Of a DNA stretch of 64,000 bases, positions 34,925 to 43,431 are shown piece after piece. The translations under genes and the position numbers were made by a program. The number at the start of each line of letters is the position of its first letter. Positions within the stretch are counted from its first letter, which is position 1. This DNA is from Stanieria cyanosphaera PCC 7437. GTDB lineage: Bacteria; Cyanobacteriota; Cyanobacteriia; Cyanobacteriales; Xenococcaceae. The notes beneath the pieces are model-generated. The model was not told the origin of the DNA. It saw nothing but the letters and a program-made list of their open reading frames with translations, and ran no database searches. The stretch covers positions 3,368,501 to 3,432,500 of the forward strand of contig NC_019748.1 of the NCBI RefSeq assembly GCF_000317575.1, written 5' to 3'.

Positions 34925-35761
34925 ATGTCTTACGTTACTGTCGGTCAAGAAAATTCTGCAACCATTGATCTCTACTACGAAGATCTTGGAACAGGTCAAC
35001 CGATTGTTCTCATTCATGGATTTCCACTCAATGGGCATTCCTGGGAAAAGCAGGTTTTAGTACTGCTAAATGCGGGGTATCGAGTAATTACCTACGATCG
35101 CCGAGGATTTGGTGCTTCTAGCCAACCCTCATTTGGCTATGACTACGATACCTTTGCAGCAGATTTGAAAGTGCTGATGACTGAACTTGACTTGCATGAT
35201 GCTGTGCTGGTCGGGTTTTCAATGGGAACGGGCGAAGTCACGCGCTATCTCGGCAAGTATGGCTCAGAGCGCGTGCAGAAAGCCGTACTGATAGCTCCAG
35301 TACCCCCCTTCTTACTGAAGACAGATGATAATCCCGAAGGCGTTGACCAAAGCGTTTTCGATGGCATTATGAAAGCGATCGTCGAAGACCGTCCAGCCTA
35401 CTTTTCTGCATTTTTCAGAGAATTCTTCAATGTGGATGTGCTGCTGGGCGAACGCATCAGCAACTATGCCATTCAAGCCAGTTGGAATGTGGCAGCAGGA
35501 GCTTCTGCTAAGGGAACGTTGGATTGTGTACCCTCCTGGCTCACCGATTTCCGCGATGATTTGCCCCGCATTGATGTCCCAACCCTGATCATTCATGGTG
35601 ATGCCGATCGCATTTTGCCACTTGAGTCCACCGCAGCAAGACTTCCGAAGCTGATTAAAAACAGTCAACTTGTTGTCATTCCAGGTGGTCCGCACGCTAT
35701 CAATTGGACTCATGCCGATCGGGTCAACCCCGCGTTGCTGGACTTTCTTCAGCAGAAATAA
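34925..35761 (+). CDS. Alpha/beta hydrolase, non-haem haloperoxidase-like
   Basis: 278 residues. Oxyanion-hole HGFPLNG near residue 32, nucleophile elbow VGFSMGTGE (Ser about 99), acid in IIHGDADRILP and catalytic His in GGPHAINW near 260. This subgroup contains cofactor-free haloperoxidases and esterases; true substrate unknown. An upstream Shine-Dalgarno agagg precedes ATG. Codon use is GC-richer (runs such as cgcgctatctcggc and gagcgcgtgcag) than in flanking genes, a sign of recent transfer together with the HxlR regulator. Confidence 0.9.
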   Translation: MSYVTVGQENSATIDLYYEDLGTGQPIVLIHGFPLNGHSWEKQVLVLLNAGYRVITYDRRGFGASSQPSFGYDYDTFAADLKVLMTELDLHDAVLVGFSMGTGEVTRYLGKYGSERVQKAVLIAPVPPFLLKTDDNPEGVDQSVFDGIMKAIVEDRPAYFSAFFREFFNVDVLLGERISNYAIQASWNVAAGASAKGTLDCVPSWLTDFRDDLPRIDVPTLIIHGDADRILPLESTAARLPKLIKNSQLVVIPGGPHAINWTHADRVNPALLDFLQQK

Positions 35762-35907
35762 TCAGTAATCTGCCGCATTTCTAACTTGTGAAAAAACTCT
35801 GTAATTCATCAGTTGAGTCAGGCTCACACGCGAGGGCGTGTCTGCAAACTAAGTATTGAATCTGAGAAGTATTAAATTATTTTTACACTCAAAAAATTTG
35901 GACAACA

Positions 35908-36666
35908 ATGTCAAAACAGCTAAAACAAATAACTGAAAATCAGTGTCAAAATGCACCAGCAAAATATGACGATCTCAAGGTTCTTTTTTTGAACTGCACT
36001 CTGAATAGAACTCCTATTTTATCTCATACTGAGGGTGTAATTGATATTGCTAAAAATATATTTGAAGCCAATGGAGTTCAAACTAAAGTCATGCGACCTG
36101 TAGATTGCGAAATACCAGCAGGACTTGGGCTAGATATGTCCCAAACAGATGAATGGAATCGAGACGATTGGCCCATAATTCAAAAAGAAATTGATGAAAC
36201 TGATATTTTGGTATTGTGTACCTCAGTTTGGCTTGGAGAAAAAAGTTCTGTTTGTAATCGAGTTTTAGAAAGAATGTACGGTTACACTCATGTTTTAAAC
36301 GAAAAAGGACAATATCGAGATTATGGCAAAGTCGGTGCAACCTTAATCACTGGTAACGAAGATGGTATTAAACATTGTGCTATGAATATTTTATTTTCTC
36401 TTTCTCATATTGGTTATACAATTCCACCACAAGCTGATGCAGGATGGCTAGGAGAAGTCGGTCCTGGTCCTTCTTATCTAGATCCTGGTTCTGGTGGCCC
36501 TGAAAACGATTTTACCAACAGAAATACAACTTTCTTAGCTTGGAACTGTATGCATTTGGCAAGAATGTTGAAAGATAATGGCGGAATTCCCGCTCACGGA
36601 AACCAACCTGAAGTTTGGGATGCAGGTTGTAAGAGTGATTTTAAAAACCCAGAACACAAAGTATAG
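35908..36666 (+). CDS. Flavodoxin-like NAD(P)H-dependent FMN oxidoreductase family protein
   Basis: 252 residues. A flavodoxin fold is indicated by VLFLNCTLNRTP at the FMN phosphate position (near residue 29), then the IDETDILVLCTSVWLGEKSS hinge and a C-terminal helix with TTFLAWNCMHLARML. The insertion with AGWLGEVGPGPSYLDPGSGGPENDF is common in NADPH-dependent FMN reductases of this type. Probably a cytosolic quinone or flavin reductase. AT-rich again, so the GC-richer island ends before it. Confidence 0.85.
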   Translation: MSKQLKQITENQCQNAPAKYDDLKVLFLNCTLNRTPILSHTEGVIDIAKNIFEANGVQTKVMRPVDCEIPAGLGLDMSQTDEWNRDDWPIIQKEIDETDILVLCTSVWLGEKSSVCNRVLERMYGYTHVLNEKGQYRDYGKVGATLITGNEDGIKHCAMNILFSLSHIGYTIPPQADAGWLGEVGPGPSYLDPGSGGPENDFTNRNTTFLAWNCMHLARMLKDNGGIPAHGNQPEVWDAGCKSDFKNPEHKV

Positions 36667-36970
36667 GGAGTTTTATCCTCAAAAGAAGACCTGAGTAATA
36701 AGTTGCGATCGCTCCAAATTATTAAATAAACAGTACAAAGACTCAATCGTTTTTTTAGGAGTTAAAAATGAACAACGAAACTATTAACCATCTCATTCAC
36801 GATCGCAATGTACGAGGTCAAACACAAACAGGCTCACGGGGTAACAAGAGAGCTTAAAAGTAGTCACAGCATAAAATGTAGCTAATTAATATTAGTTGTC
36901 ATCGCTCAACAAACCTGACACTTCTGTTGTATGGATGGGCTAAAAAAATTAATCCCCAGTTGTAAGAAAA
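36667..36970. other. Spacer with one possible small ORF
   Basis: Apart from the frame at 36768-36857 no gene or clear structure was seen here. Confidence 0.5.
36768..36857 (+). CDS. Candidate 29-residue small ORF
   Basis: ATG 36768 preceded by aggag (36757-36761, 6 bases away). It encodes MNNETINHLIHDRNVRGQTQ and nine more residues, ending in TAA. Hydrophilic, no recognised motif. It may be a remnant of a truncated gene or a real tiny protein. The Shine-Dalgarno is the only support. Confidence 0.3.
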   Translation: MNNETINHLIHDRNVRGQTQTGSRGNKRA

Positions 36971-37231
36971 TTAAGGATTAGAAAGTACAGACCGCCCGAT
37001 AGCGACGATCAAACCACCGACGGCAGTAAACAAGATACCGATTAACGTCCAGATTTGCGCTTTTTGTGAGCCTTTGATTTCTTTAATATCTTCAACAGTG
37101 CCGTCAAGTTTCGTTTCTACTTTAGTCAGCCTTAGATTTATATCAGTAACATCTTTTTGGAGATTATCTAGTTTTCCATCTAATTTGTTGAGAATTTCTT
37201 TGAGGTCTGACTCTATCTGTATGTTACTCAT
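36971..37231 (-). CDS. Small coiled-coil protein with C-terminal membrane anchor
   Basis: 86 residues. Residues 4-55 form an amphipathic coiled coil with heptad leucines (LKEILNKLDGKLDNLQKDV, LRLTKVETKLDGTVEDIKEI), and residues 62-80 form one membrane helix (WTLIGILFTAVGGLIVAIG). This tail-anchored coiled-coil layout is common in small cyanobacterial proteins of unknown function. No family name. Confidence 0.7.
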   Translation of the reverse strand: MSNIQIESDLKEILNKLDGKLDNLQKDVTDINLRLTKVETKLDGTVEDIKEIKGSQKAQIWTLIGILFTAVGGLIVAIGRSVLSNP

Positions 37232-37440
37232 TAGTTATAATTAATCTAGGTTTTTTTTACTTGAGGAAGTTTTGCGAATGTCAGTTCGGCACGCTTCCTT
37301 TTTAGTTTAATTAATTATTCCATTGCATTTTCAGATCAACTTAGATGCAGAGATATTAAGTATTTAAAATTAATTAATCCATTAGTATTACCACGCCTGA
37401 TCCAATTGAGAACGGCTTGATCTTGCTTCAGAGATTAACT

Positions 37441-38280
37441 TTATTCTACTTGTCCTAAATTAAACAAAAAAGGAACGTTACTTTTAGAATCACTATCCAT
37501 TACTAGAACTTTCGGCATTTGCGCTCCTCCTTGTCGCCAAGCTTCAATCGCTTCTTTTTGCAAAACTAATTGTCCTCCTTGAGCTTTGAGAGTTTCAGCT
37601 AAAAGTCTTTGGGCTTCAGCTTTCCCTTTGGCACGATTGATTTCTGCTTGAGCTTGTTGTTCGGCTTCTTTTGCCACATAAACAGCCCTTCTCGCTTTTT
37701 GTTCAGCTATCTGTTTTTCTTCGACTGCCTTAGCAAATTCAGTAGAAAAAGTTAAATCCACAACACTTGTATCGAGAACAATGATGCCGTATTTTTCCAA
37801 ACGAGAACCAAGCGCATTATCAAAATCTTCTTTTAGTTCACTTCTTTGGGTAATAGCTTCTTCTACTGTTCTTCGTGCTGCTGCGATTTTAAAAGATTCT
37901 TGAGTTTGGGGAGCAATAATTTTAGCAACAATATTTTGTAGCGTGCCTTGTTTTCTTCTAATTTCTACAATTCTCATCGGATCGAGACGAAAGTTAATCG
38001 CAAATCTAGCTTTCAAATCTTGTAAATCTTTTGTAGAACTTTCCGCAGGAACTTCAAATTTTTGCACAGTTACGTCATAGATATCCACGTTAGAAACTAA
38101 AGGAGGTTTGACATGAAGTCCTTCCAATAACGCTCCATTTTGAGCTTTGCCTAAAATCCTAAGAACTCCTGCTTGACCTGGATTTATAATTACAAAAGAA
38201 TTAAAGGCAATCAAAACAATTAAAGCAACAATAATTCCACCAAGTAATGGCTGCCAACTGTTGGATGAGTTAGTATTCAA
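37441..38280 (-). CDS. SPFH/band 7 (prohibitin-like) membrane protein
   Basis: 279 residues. One N-terminal membrane segment (GGIIVALIVLIAFNSFVII), then the SPFH domain (about 30-200: GQAGVLRILGKAQ, DVTVQKFEVPAES, YGIIVLDTSVVDLTFS) and a coiled region rich in EKQIAEQKARRAVYVAKEAEQQAQAE, ending with an AEAQRLLAETLKA helix. Typical prohibitin: ring-forming scaffold in the plasma or thylakoid membrane, linked to protease FtsH control. Stands alone. Confidence 0.93.
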   Translation of the reverse strand: MNTNSSNSWQPLLGGIIVALIVLIAFNSFVIINPGQAGVLRILGKAQNGALLEGLHVKPPLVSNVDIYDVTVQKFEVPAESSTKDLQDLKARFAINFRLDPMRIVEIRRKQGTLQNIVAKIIAPQTQESFKIAAARRTVEEAITQRSELKEDFDNALGSRLEKYGIIVLDTSVVDLTFSTEFAKAVEEKQIAEQKARRAVYVAKEAEQQAQAEINRAKGKAEAQRLLAETLKAQGGQLVLQKEAIEAWRQGGAQMPKVLVMDSDSKSNVPFLFNLGQVE

Positions 38281-38373
38281 GCTCTTATCTCCTATTTTTA
38301 TATATACCGAGTTTTAATTACTTGCTATTCTATCTATTGCATAATTAAGAACCTAAAATAAGGTTGAGATTAG

Positions 38374-38838
38374 ATGTTCGATAGAGAAGAACTAGCTCAT
38401 AGTAAATCTGTCAACCTTCCACCAAAATTTCCTAATTTATTCCCGAAAGACTTACCAAAAAGGATTAATCGTTCAAAACTGATTTATGATAGTGGGAAGT
38501 GGAGAGAAATTCTGCCTAACTTATAAAAACGTACTGCTTCAGGTATTTATAATTTTGTTGCTCAAGAAGGAATTATCTTTATCCGTAGGGCTAATGCTAA
38601 AGTAGGAAATAGCCTGATTAGTCATATTGATCTAGCGATGGGGAGAGAAGTTGACTATGCAGGAAGACTCTATTTTTCGGGTCGTACAAACCGTGGAATT
38701 CTTCGTAAGTGGACTAATGAATCTGGTCACTATCGTCCTCCTGCAAAATTTAAAAGTATGGCTGGTCTACCTGAAAATCTATTTCAATCTGGTCAGTTTG
38801 ACAGTTTGATCAGTATAGGTGTTTCTCCTCATCAATAA
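38374..38838 (+). pseudogene. Polymorphic-toxin-like domain gene broken by one in-frame stop
   Basis: An ATG at 38374 opens a 154-codon frame continuing to 38838, interrupted by a single TAA at 38524-38526. Reading through gives ...GIYNFVAQEGIIFIRRANAK..., then LAMGREVDYAGRLYFSG, GILRKWTNESGHYRPP and MAGLPENLFQSGQFD. The Tyr-Asn-Phe-Val, YAGxxxFS and SGHYRP blocks recall C-terminal toxin domains of bacterial polymorphic toxin systems. No large secreted N-terminal part precedes it, so it is either a solitary module or a cut-off tail. It sits 15 bases before the gene at 38854, which could encode an immunity protein. One base change would restore the frame. Confidence 0.65.
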
Positions 38839-38853
38839 ATCAAGAGAAATATC

Positions 38854-39468
38854 ATGAATAGTGATTTAGAATTTAACAAAAATAATTTTCAAAATCTGAT
38901 TAACACATCAGAAGAGGCTAAGTTTAATGAAGTTTGTGCTTTGCTAAAGCAAGACCTTCTCAAGGCTTTGAAAGTTGCGAGTTCGACTTTTAAAAGTAAA
39001 AAATACTTAAAAAATTTGTTGGAACAAGGTTTAGCAACTGCTAATGCAAGCGAGATTGAAATATGGCTTAAGTATCTTATTCCTCGTCTTGGATTTCGCT
39101 CTGTCATCAATATTCTTGAAGATAAAATTGTACATCAGCCACGGCAGGTCAAGAACGCTTTATATTGGCTGCCAAAATTCTTAAAGAATCAAAATGAGAA
39201 AGAATTGAATTTACTCAAAAATCTGGAGAAAAAAATGCTAGGAGAAGAATATAAAGTTGTTTCTCAATCAGGAAAAACTTACAAATTAATTCTCAGAATC
39301 AAAAGTACTGGTGAATATGCAGTGTTTGGGGGCTATCAATTAGGTAGTCATGGTTCAGGAGTTATTGCTGAGATCCTAGATTCACAAAATTTGTATCCTA
39401 CCAGCGGAGTTAAGTTAGTATCACCAGGAGATTTAGAAATCCTGAATCCTCAGCCCTACAATGATTAA
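38854..39468 (+). CDS. Hypothetical protein downstream of the toxin-like pseudogene, possible immunity partner
   Basis: 204 residues, soluble. The N-terminal two thirds are helical and Lys/Leu-rich (LLKQDLLKALKVA, NLLEQGLATANASEIEIWLKYLIPRLG) and the C-terminal third is beta-rich (YKVVSQSGKTYKLILRIKSTG, YAVFGGYQLGSHGSGVIAEIL). No family recognised. Close spacing to the broken toxin-like frame and a helical repeat-like N-terminus fit an immunity protein, but only by context. Confidence 0.55.
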   Translation: MNSDLEFNKNNFQNLINTSEEAKFNEVCALLKQDLLKALKVASSTFKSKKYLKNLLEQGLATANASEIEIWLKYLIPRLGFRSVINILEDKIVHQPRQVKNALYWLPKFLKNQNEKELNLLKNLEKKMLGEEYKVVSQSGKTYKLILRIKSTGEYAVFGGYQLGSHGSGVIAEILDSQNLYPTSGVKLVSPGDLEILNPQPYND

Positions 39469-39552
39469 AATTAAGTTTAATAAGTATTTATTTATACAAA
39501 ATACTAAACAGCTATACTACAGTCACTTATATGTACTTTATGAAATGTCAAA

Positions 39553-39981
39553 ATGTCTAACCTAACTCAAGAAGCCGTAGAGTTGCTAAAAATTGGTGAG
39601 TTACAAAATCGTACTGGAGTTTCGATTAAAACTATTCGTTATTATGAACAACTAGGTTTAATCAAGGCAGTAACTAGAACCGAAGGTGGATTTAGATTAT
39701 TTAATGTTGAGACAATTCACCGTCTAGCTTTGATCAAACGCGCTCAAAGTTTGGGTTTAAGTTTACAAGAAATTAGTGATATTTTAACTATACGCGATCG
39801 CGGTTCTCTTCCTTGCGATCAAGTTAAACAGCAACTTCAAAATAAAGTTAATCAAATCGAACAACGAATTCAAGAGTTACAGTTATTAAAAGCTCAATTA
39901 ATCTCGTTAATAAAAAATACTGAAAATTTACCTCACGAAGTTACTGAAGGAGTTATTTGTCCCATTATTGAGCAATTTTAA
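39553..39981 (+). CDS. MerR family transcriptional regulator, metal-type
   Basis: 142 residues. An N-terminal winged helix (LKIGELQNRTGVSIKTIRYYEQLGLI, TEGGFRLFNVETI) is followed by a coiled dimer helix (residues about 85-120) and a C-terminal ICPIIE. Cys83 before the dimer helix (LPCDQVK) and Cys136 near the end lie where metal-sensing MerR proteins such as ZntR, CueR and CadR place their ligands, so a metal or oxidative signal is likely. Target gene unclear. A divergent partner is absent. Confidence 0.88.
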   Translation: MSNLTQEAVELLKIGELQNRTGVSIKTIRYYEQLGLIKAVTRTEGGFRLFNVETIHRLALIKRAQSLGLSLQEISDILTIRDRGSLPCDQVKQQLQNKVNQIEQRIQELQLLKAQLISLIKNTENLPHEVTEGVICPIIEQF

Positions 39982-39988
39982 AACTAAA

Positions 39989-40546
39989 TCACCCCGCTAA
40001 CAAAAACTCTCGATATATTTCCCAACAGCTACCATTATGGGTAAGAAGAGTTAAGTTAGATACAGTAAATTCAAAATAAATTTTTTGATCCTTAAATTCT
40101 TCCCAAGCTTGATAGAAATTAGTTTTAGTTAAATCTTTAAATCCAACCGTCATGTGAGGAGCAAAAGGACGACTTTTAGCAGCCCGATGTACAATGCCCA
40201 AAGTAGATTCTAAATGATTTGTTAACTTAGTTTGAATTGTTAATAATTCTGGAGTTTTCAGCACATTTACATAAATAACTCGTGGACGAAACGCGCTAAA
40301 ACCATCCAAAATCATAGGCATAGTCGATTCCGATTTAACAAATTCTGCTAATTTTTTTTCTAAAACTGGTAAGTTATCTTTTTCCAGGTGAAAAGGTGCC
40401 TGCAAAGTTACATGAGGTGGAGATTTTAAAGCAGCTTTACTATTATAAATCTTAGCAAAATGTTGTTTAATTTCTGTAACTACTGTTTGTATTTCTGCTG
40501 GAGGTAGTAAAGCAATAAAATATAATTGTTTAGTCTGATTTACCAC
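39989..40546 (-). CDS. 2H phosphoesterase / LigT-like 2'-5' RNA ligase family protein
   Basis: 185 residues. The two HxTx motifs that define the 2H phosphoesterases are HVTLQAPF near residue 45 and HMTVGFKD near residue 132. The fold hydrolyses or ligates 2',3'-cyclic phosphates. Convergent with the MerR gene (7 bases between stops) and 30 bases downstream of the next - strand gene. True substrate is unknown. Confidence 0.9.
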   Translation of the reverse strand: MVNQTKQLYFIALLPPAEIQTVVTEIKQHFAKIYNSKAALKSPPHVTLQAPFHLEKDNLPVLEKKLAEFVKSESTMPMILDGFSAFRPRVIYVNVLKTPELLTIQTKLTNHLESTLGIVHRAAKSRPFAPHMTVGFKDLTKTNFYQAWEEFKDQKIYFEFTVSNLTLLTHNGSCWEIYREFLLAG

Positions 40547-40576
40547 ATTTGATAATTTTTATAGTTTAATTAATAT

Positions 40577-41029
40577 TTATTTTACTTCGATGGTTTCTAC
40601 ATCTTCAATAGGTTGTTTGTTGTGCATTAATATTTCATGTTTATTAGTATTTAGTTGAATTTTAATTTCATTCATTCCAGGTTTTAGTTCTGATAAATAA
40701 TACCAATTGTCATAAATCCGAGTAATTTTTTCTCCATTAACATATAAATGAGCGTGTCCTTCATCAAGTGTACCTTCTTGATTAATTTTCTGAGGCGCAA
40801 ATTGAAAATTAGTTGTTTTAATTTCTAAATTCCATCCCTGTTTAGCATCTTCATGCACAATTAAATCTACCCCAGGAATGGGTTGATTATCAGGAATATT
40901 AACCATTTCATGATGCATTTGTTCTTGAGCATAATTTTGATTCTCTTGCTCATGGGCTAGTAGACGATTACTATGACTGGTAAGTAATAAACTAACAGAG
41001 GCAGTAATAAGTAACAGTATCTTGTTCAT
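40577..41029 (-). CDS. Exported His-rich protein, possible metal-binding periplasmic factor
   Basis: 150 residues. Signal peptide MNKILLLITASVSLLLTSHSNRLLA is followed by a His-, Glu- and Gln-rich segment (HEQENQNYAQEQMHHEM) and a beta domain (about 55-145) with LEIKTTNFQFAP, GHAHLYVNGEKITRIYDNWYYL and LNTNKHEILMHNK. The GHAHLYVNG block is typical of small periplasmic copper-related proteins, but the family is not certain. A MerR-type regulator lies nearby, which fits a metal link. Probably periplasmic. Confidence 0.7.
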   Translation of the reverse strand: MNKILLLITASVSLLLTSHSNRLLAHEQENQNYAQEQMHHEMVNIPDNQPIPGVDLIVHEDAKQGWNLEIKTTNFQFAPQKINQEGTLDEGHAHLYVNGEKITRIYDNWYYLSELKPGMNEIKIQLNTNKHEILMHNKQPIEDVETIEVK

Positions 41030-41353
41030 AAATCTTGCTTTATTTTGCTTGTCATTTTATCTGTAGCAAAATTTACCTGATACTCAATCTCACCGTCAAA
41101 AGACAGACTGTCAAACTTGTAATTTTATTAAAATTTTAATTCTATAAAAGTCTTTTTCTCTAGTAAATCAGTTTAGGAATCTGCTATATTACGTTGTTAA
41201 TCTTGACTATTTTTCAAGATCAATTGTGAGCTTTAAGTTATAGTTAAATATGTTAATTTCAATCAGAATTGTGTATTGAGAAAATATTTAAATACACAAT
41301 CAAAACTTTAATCAATACAAATTTAAGAGTTAGTATAATCAACCAACCAATCT
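41030..41353. other. Gene-free stretch with an inverted repeat
   Basis: No frame of use was found over 324 bases. A 10-base inverted repeat lies at 41268-41300; the rest is AT-rich. Confidence 0.55.
41268..41300. repeat. 10-base inverted repeat downstream of the frameshifted gene
   Basis: Arms attgtgtatt (41268-41277) and aatacacaat (41291-41300) with a 13-base AT-rich loop. Its place after the - strand frameshifted gene suggests a terminator or DNA-binding site. Both strands are AT-rich with no clear T-run. Confidence 0.45.
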
Positions 41354-41795
41354 CAGCCTCTTAATTTGGCTATTTTTAAGGAAAATTTTTCTCCAGTCTT
41401 TAACAAAATATATTCATCACCAGAATCAGTTTGACTAACATCAGCAATTAACTGATTTCTTAAATCTATTCCCAAAATTTTTCCTGCTTCTTCCCACCAA
41501 ATTAAACAAGGATTTTTAAAGCGAGGATCATCTAAATATTCATCTTTCCAATCAAAGGGTTTCCACTGATTATTAAGAGCTTTAATTAAAGTGGAGTTAG
41601 GAAAAATTGTTCTTGTTTTTGTTGTTTATATTTGCAATAAGAAATTACTGCTTGAAAAGCTGATTCTAGACCATAAGAACAATTAATTATTGCCTCTTGG
41701 ACATCTTCATGGAAAAAGTCTACACCAAGATATTGAAGTGCAGATTTATATCTATCATAAATTTCTTTTGTTATTTCATCTAATTCATTTAACAT
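41354..41795 (-). pseudogene. Small gene with one-base frameshift in an A/T run
   Basis: The frame starting at 41795 (MLNELDEITKEIYDRYKSAL...) encodes 69 residues and stops at 41586. The C-terminal part of a protein continues in another frame (IFPNSTLIKALNNQWKPFDW to LKIAKLRG) up to a stop at 41354-41356, with no start of its own. Restoring one base in the A5 run at 41602-41606 (T5 on the coding strand) joins the two into a 146-residue protein. Either the gene is broken or the base was lost in sequencing. A WEEAGKILGIDLRNQLIADV block looks like a typical small soluble domain. No family recognised. Confidence 0.7.
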
Positions 41796-41825
41796 ACCAG
41801 TAAAAATTTAACTCTTGATGTAGCT

Positions 41826-43328
41826 CTACAAATCTAAAATTTTCAACAACTCTAAAACTACTCCATTTGTCCAACCAAAACCAATTTCATTAGAACTATA
41901 ACCAAAAAAGATTTCATCAGAAACATTAGAAGAACATTCACAAACGTCGTATTTTTCAACTAAAGTTCCATATTTTGTAAATTCCTGAACTGTCATAGTT
42001 AAAAACTTGCGCGCAATGCGTTTAGCCTCTTCTTCATAACCGTAGCGCAGCAACCCTTCTACAGCGATCAAATTTAATGGAGCCCAACCAAAAGGCGCAT
42101 CCCATTGATTTCCACTGACATGAGTACTGGTAAGAATTCCTCCTGCTTCTTCAAATTTATCTAAATTTTGCCAGACTCGTTGTGCTTGTTCGGCAGAAGC
42201 TATCCCTGCCCACAGTGGATAAAAGGTAGTAGCGTATTCGTATTGTCTTCGTTTGCCTGTACGGAAATTGTAGTCAAAATAAAGTCCAGCTTCTTGATCC
42301 CATAAAAATTGATTAATTCGCTTCTGACGTAAAGAAGCACGATCGCGCCATTGAGTTGCTGCCCCTGAATACCCTAAAATATCGTTAATTCTGGCAGTAT
42401 CTGCTTCCATTTGATAAAGCAAGACGTTGAGACAAACTGGTGCGTAGTGAATGATATCTATACTAAAAGGTCCAAAGCGATTGCTAATATCAAATCCAGA
42501 TTCTCGCATTGAGCGATCGCCTTGATAAAATAATTCAGTTAATTCATCAGTATCACGATTATAATACAAGTTGACATCATAATCATCGAATTTAAACTGA
42601 CGATAATATTCTTTAACGCGGTCGTAATGAGTTCTTCCCTGTTCGTCTAATTCTGACATCACAACTTCTGGGGCGGGACCTTTGCCTAAAGCTGCATAAT
42701 GGGATAATCCTGTAGTGGGGTTAAGATGGGGCGGTACATTCCAGTAATAATAATAACTTTCGATGGTTGGTAACATCGACTGTAACCATTGTCGGTCTTG
42801 AGTGTATTCATAAACTTTTAGAATGGCACGAGTAAAAATTGGTGGTTGCGATCGCGTTAATAAATAGGTACGATTAGCATTGAGAATGGTTCCGTAATGC
42901 TCGATTTCATAAGCTAACTGTTCCACCATACTTTTGGCTAATTCGATTTCTTTGTCTTGCAGCAGCCCTAAAATAATAAAGTAGCTATCCCAACCATACA
43001 TTTCATTAAACCGTCCGCCAGGAACGACATAAGGATGGGGCAGATAGAGTAAACCGTGTTCTGTAACTGCTTCTGGTTCGGCTGGTAAAATCCGTAGTTC
43101 GAGTTTAGCTAATTCTTCTCTAGATAGTATTTGTTGTAAAGATGTTTTGATGCGCTCAAGATCTTCTTGAGGTGAAACATAAACTAACCAAGGTCGATTT
43201 CCATCATGATCGATTTTCGGGTCTTTTGCTGCTACTAAAAGATCTTTTTGAGAACGAGTTAAAGTTTTCCAGGTTTGTTTAATATAAGTTTTTACTGCTT
43301 TTATTTGGGTTGGGTTGGGAAAATCCAT
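41826..43328 (-). CDS. Trehalase (GH37 family)
   Basis: 500 residues, cytosolic (no signal peptide). Both family signatures are present: PGGRFNEMYGWDSYF near residue 105 and QWDAPFGWAPL near residue 408. The catalytic acid Asp lies in the HYDRVK region and the C-terminal GTLVEKYDV is typical. It hydrolyses trehalose to two glucoses, for carbon reuse after osmotic or desiccation stress. Single gene. Confidence 0.9.
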   Translation of the reverse strand: MDFPNPTQIKAVKTYIKQTWKTLTRSQKDLLVAAKDPKIDHDGNRPWLVYVSPQEDLERIKTSLQQILSREELAKLELRILPAEPEAVTEHGLLYLPHPYVVPGGRFNEMYGWDSYFIILGLLQDKEIELAKSMVEQLAYEIEHYGTILNANRTYLLTRSQPPIFTRAILKVYEYTQDRQWLQSMLPTIESYYYYWNVPPHLNPTTGLSHYAALGKGPAPEVVMSELDEQGRTHYDRVKEYYRQFKFDDYDVNLYYNRDTDELTELFYQGDRSMRESGFDISNRFGPFSIDIIHYAPVCLNVLLYQMEADTARINDILGYSGAATQWRDRASLRQKRINQFLWDQEAGLYFDYNFRTGKRRQYEYATTFYPLWAGIASAEQAQRVWQNLDKFEEAGGILTSTHVSGNQWDAPFGWAPLNLIAVEGLLRYGYEEEAKRIARKFLTMTVQEFTKYGTLVEKYDVCECSSNVSDEIFFGYSSNEIGFGWTNGVVLELLKILDL

Positions 43329-43358
43329 AATTTAGTTAATTGTTAATGGTTGATTGTT

Positions 43359-43415
43359 GGTCGCTACGCGCACCTTCGGTGAGGTTGATTATTCATCCCT
43401 CATAATTAGTAATTA
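43359..43415 (-). repeat. Dispersed repeat copy, inverted relative to 6515
   Basis: Bases 43383-43415 are the exact complement of 6515-6547. The GC-rich core ggtcgctacgcgcaccttcggtg (43359 on) corresponds to the cores of the copies at 6553 and 53560. Confidence 0.75.
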
Positions 43416-43431
43416 CTAACTGTTAATCAAT

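Noticed and set aside
41602-41606. Programmed ribosomal frameshift
   Set aside because: The run is short and there is no canonical slippery heptamer in the zero frame and no obvious downstream pseudoknot; a lost base is simpler.
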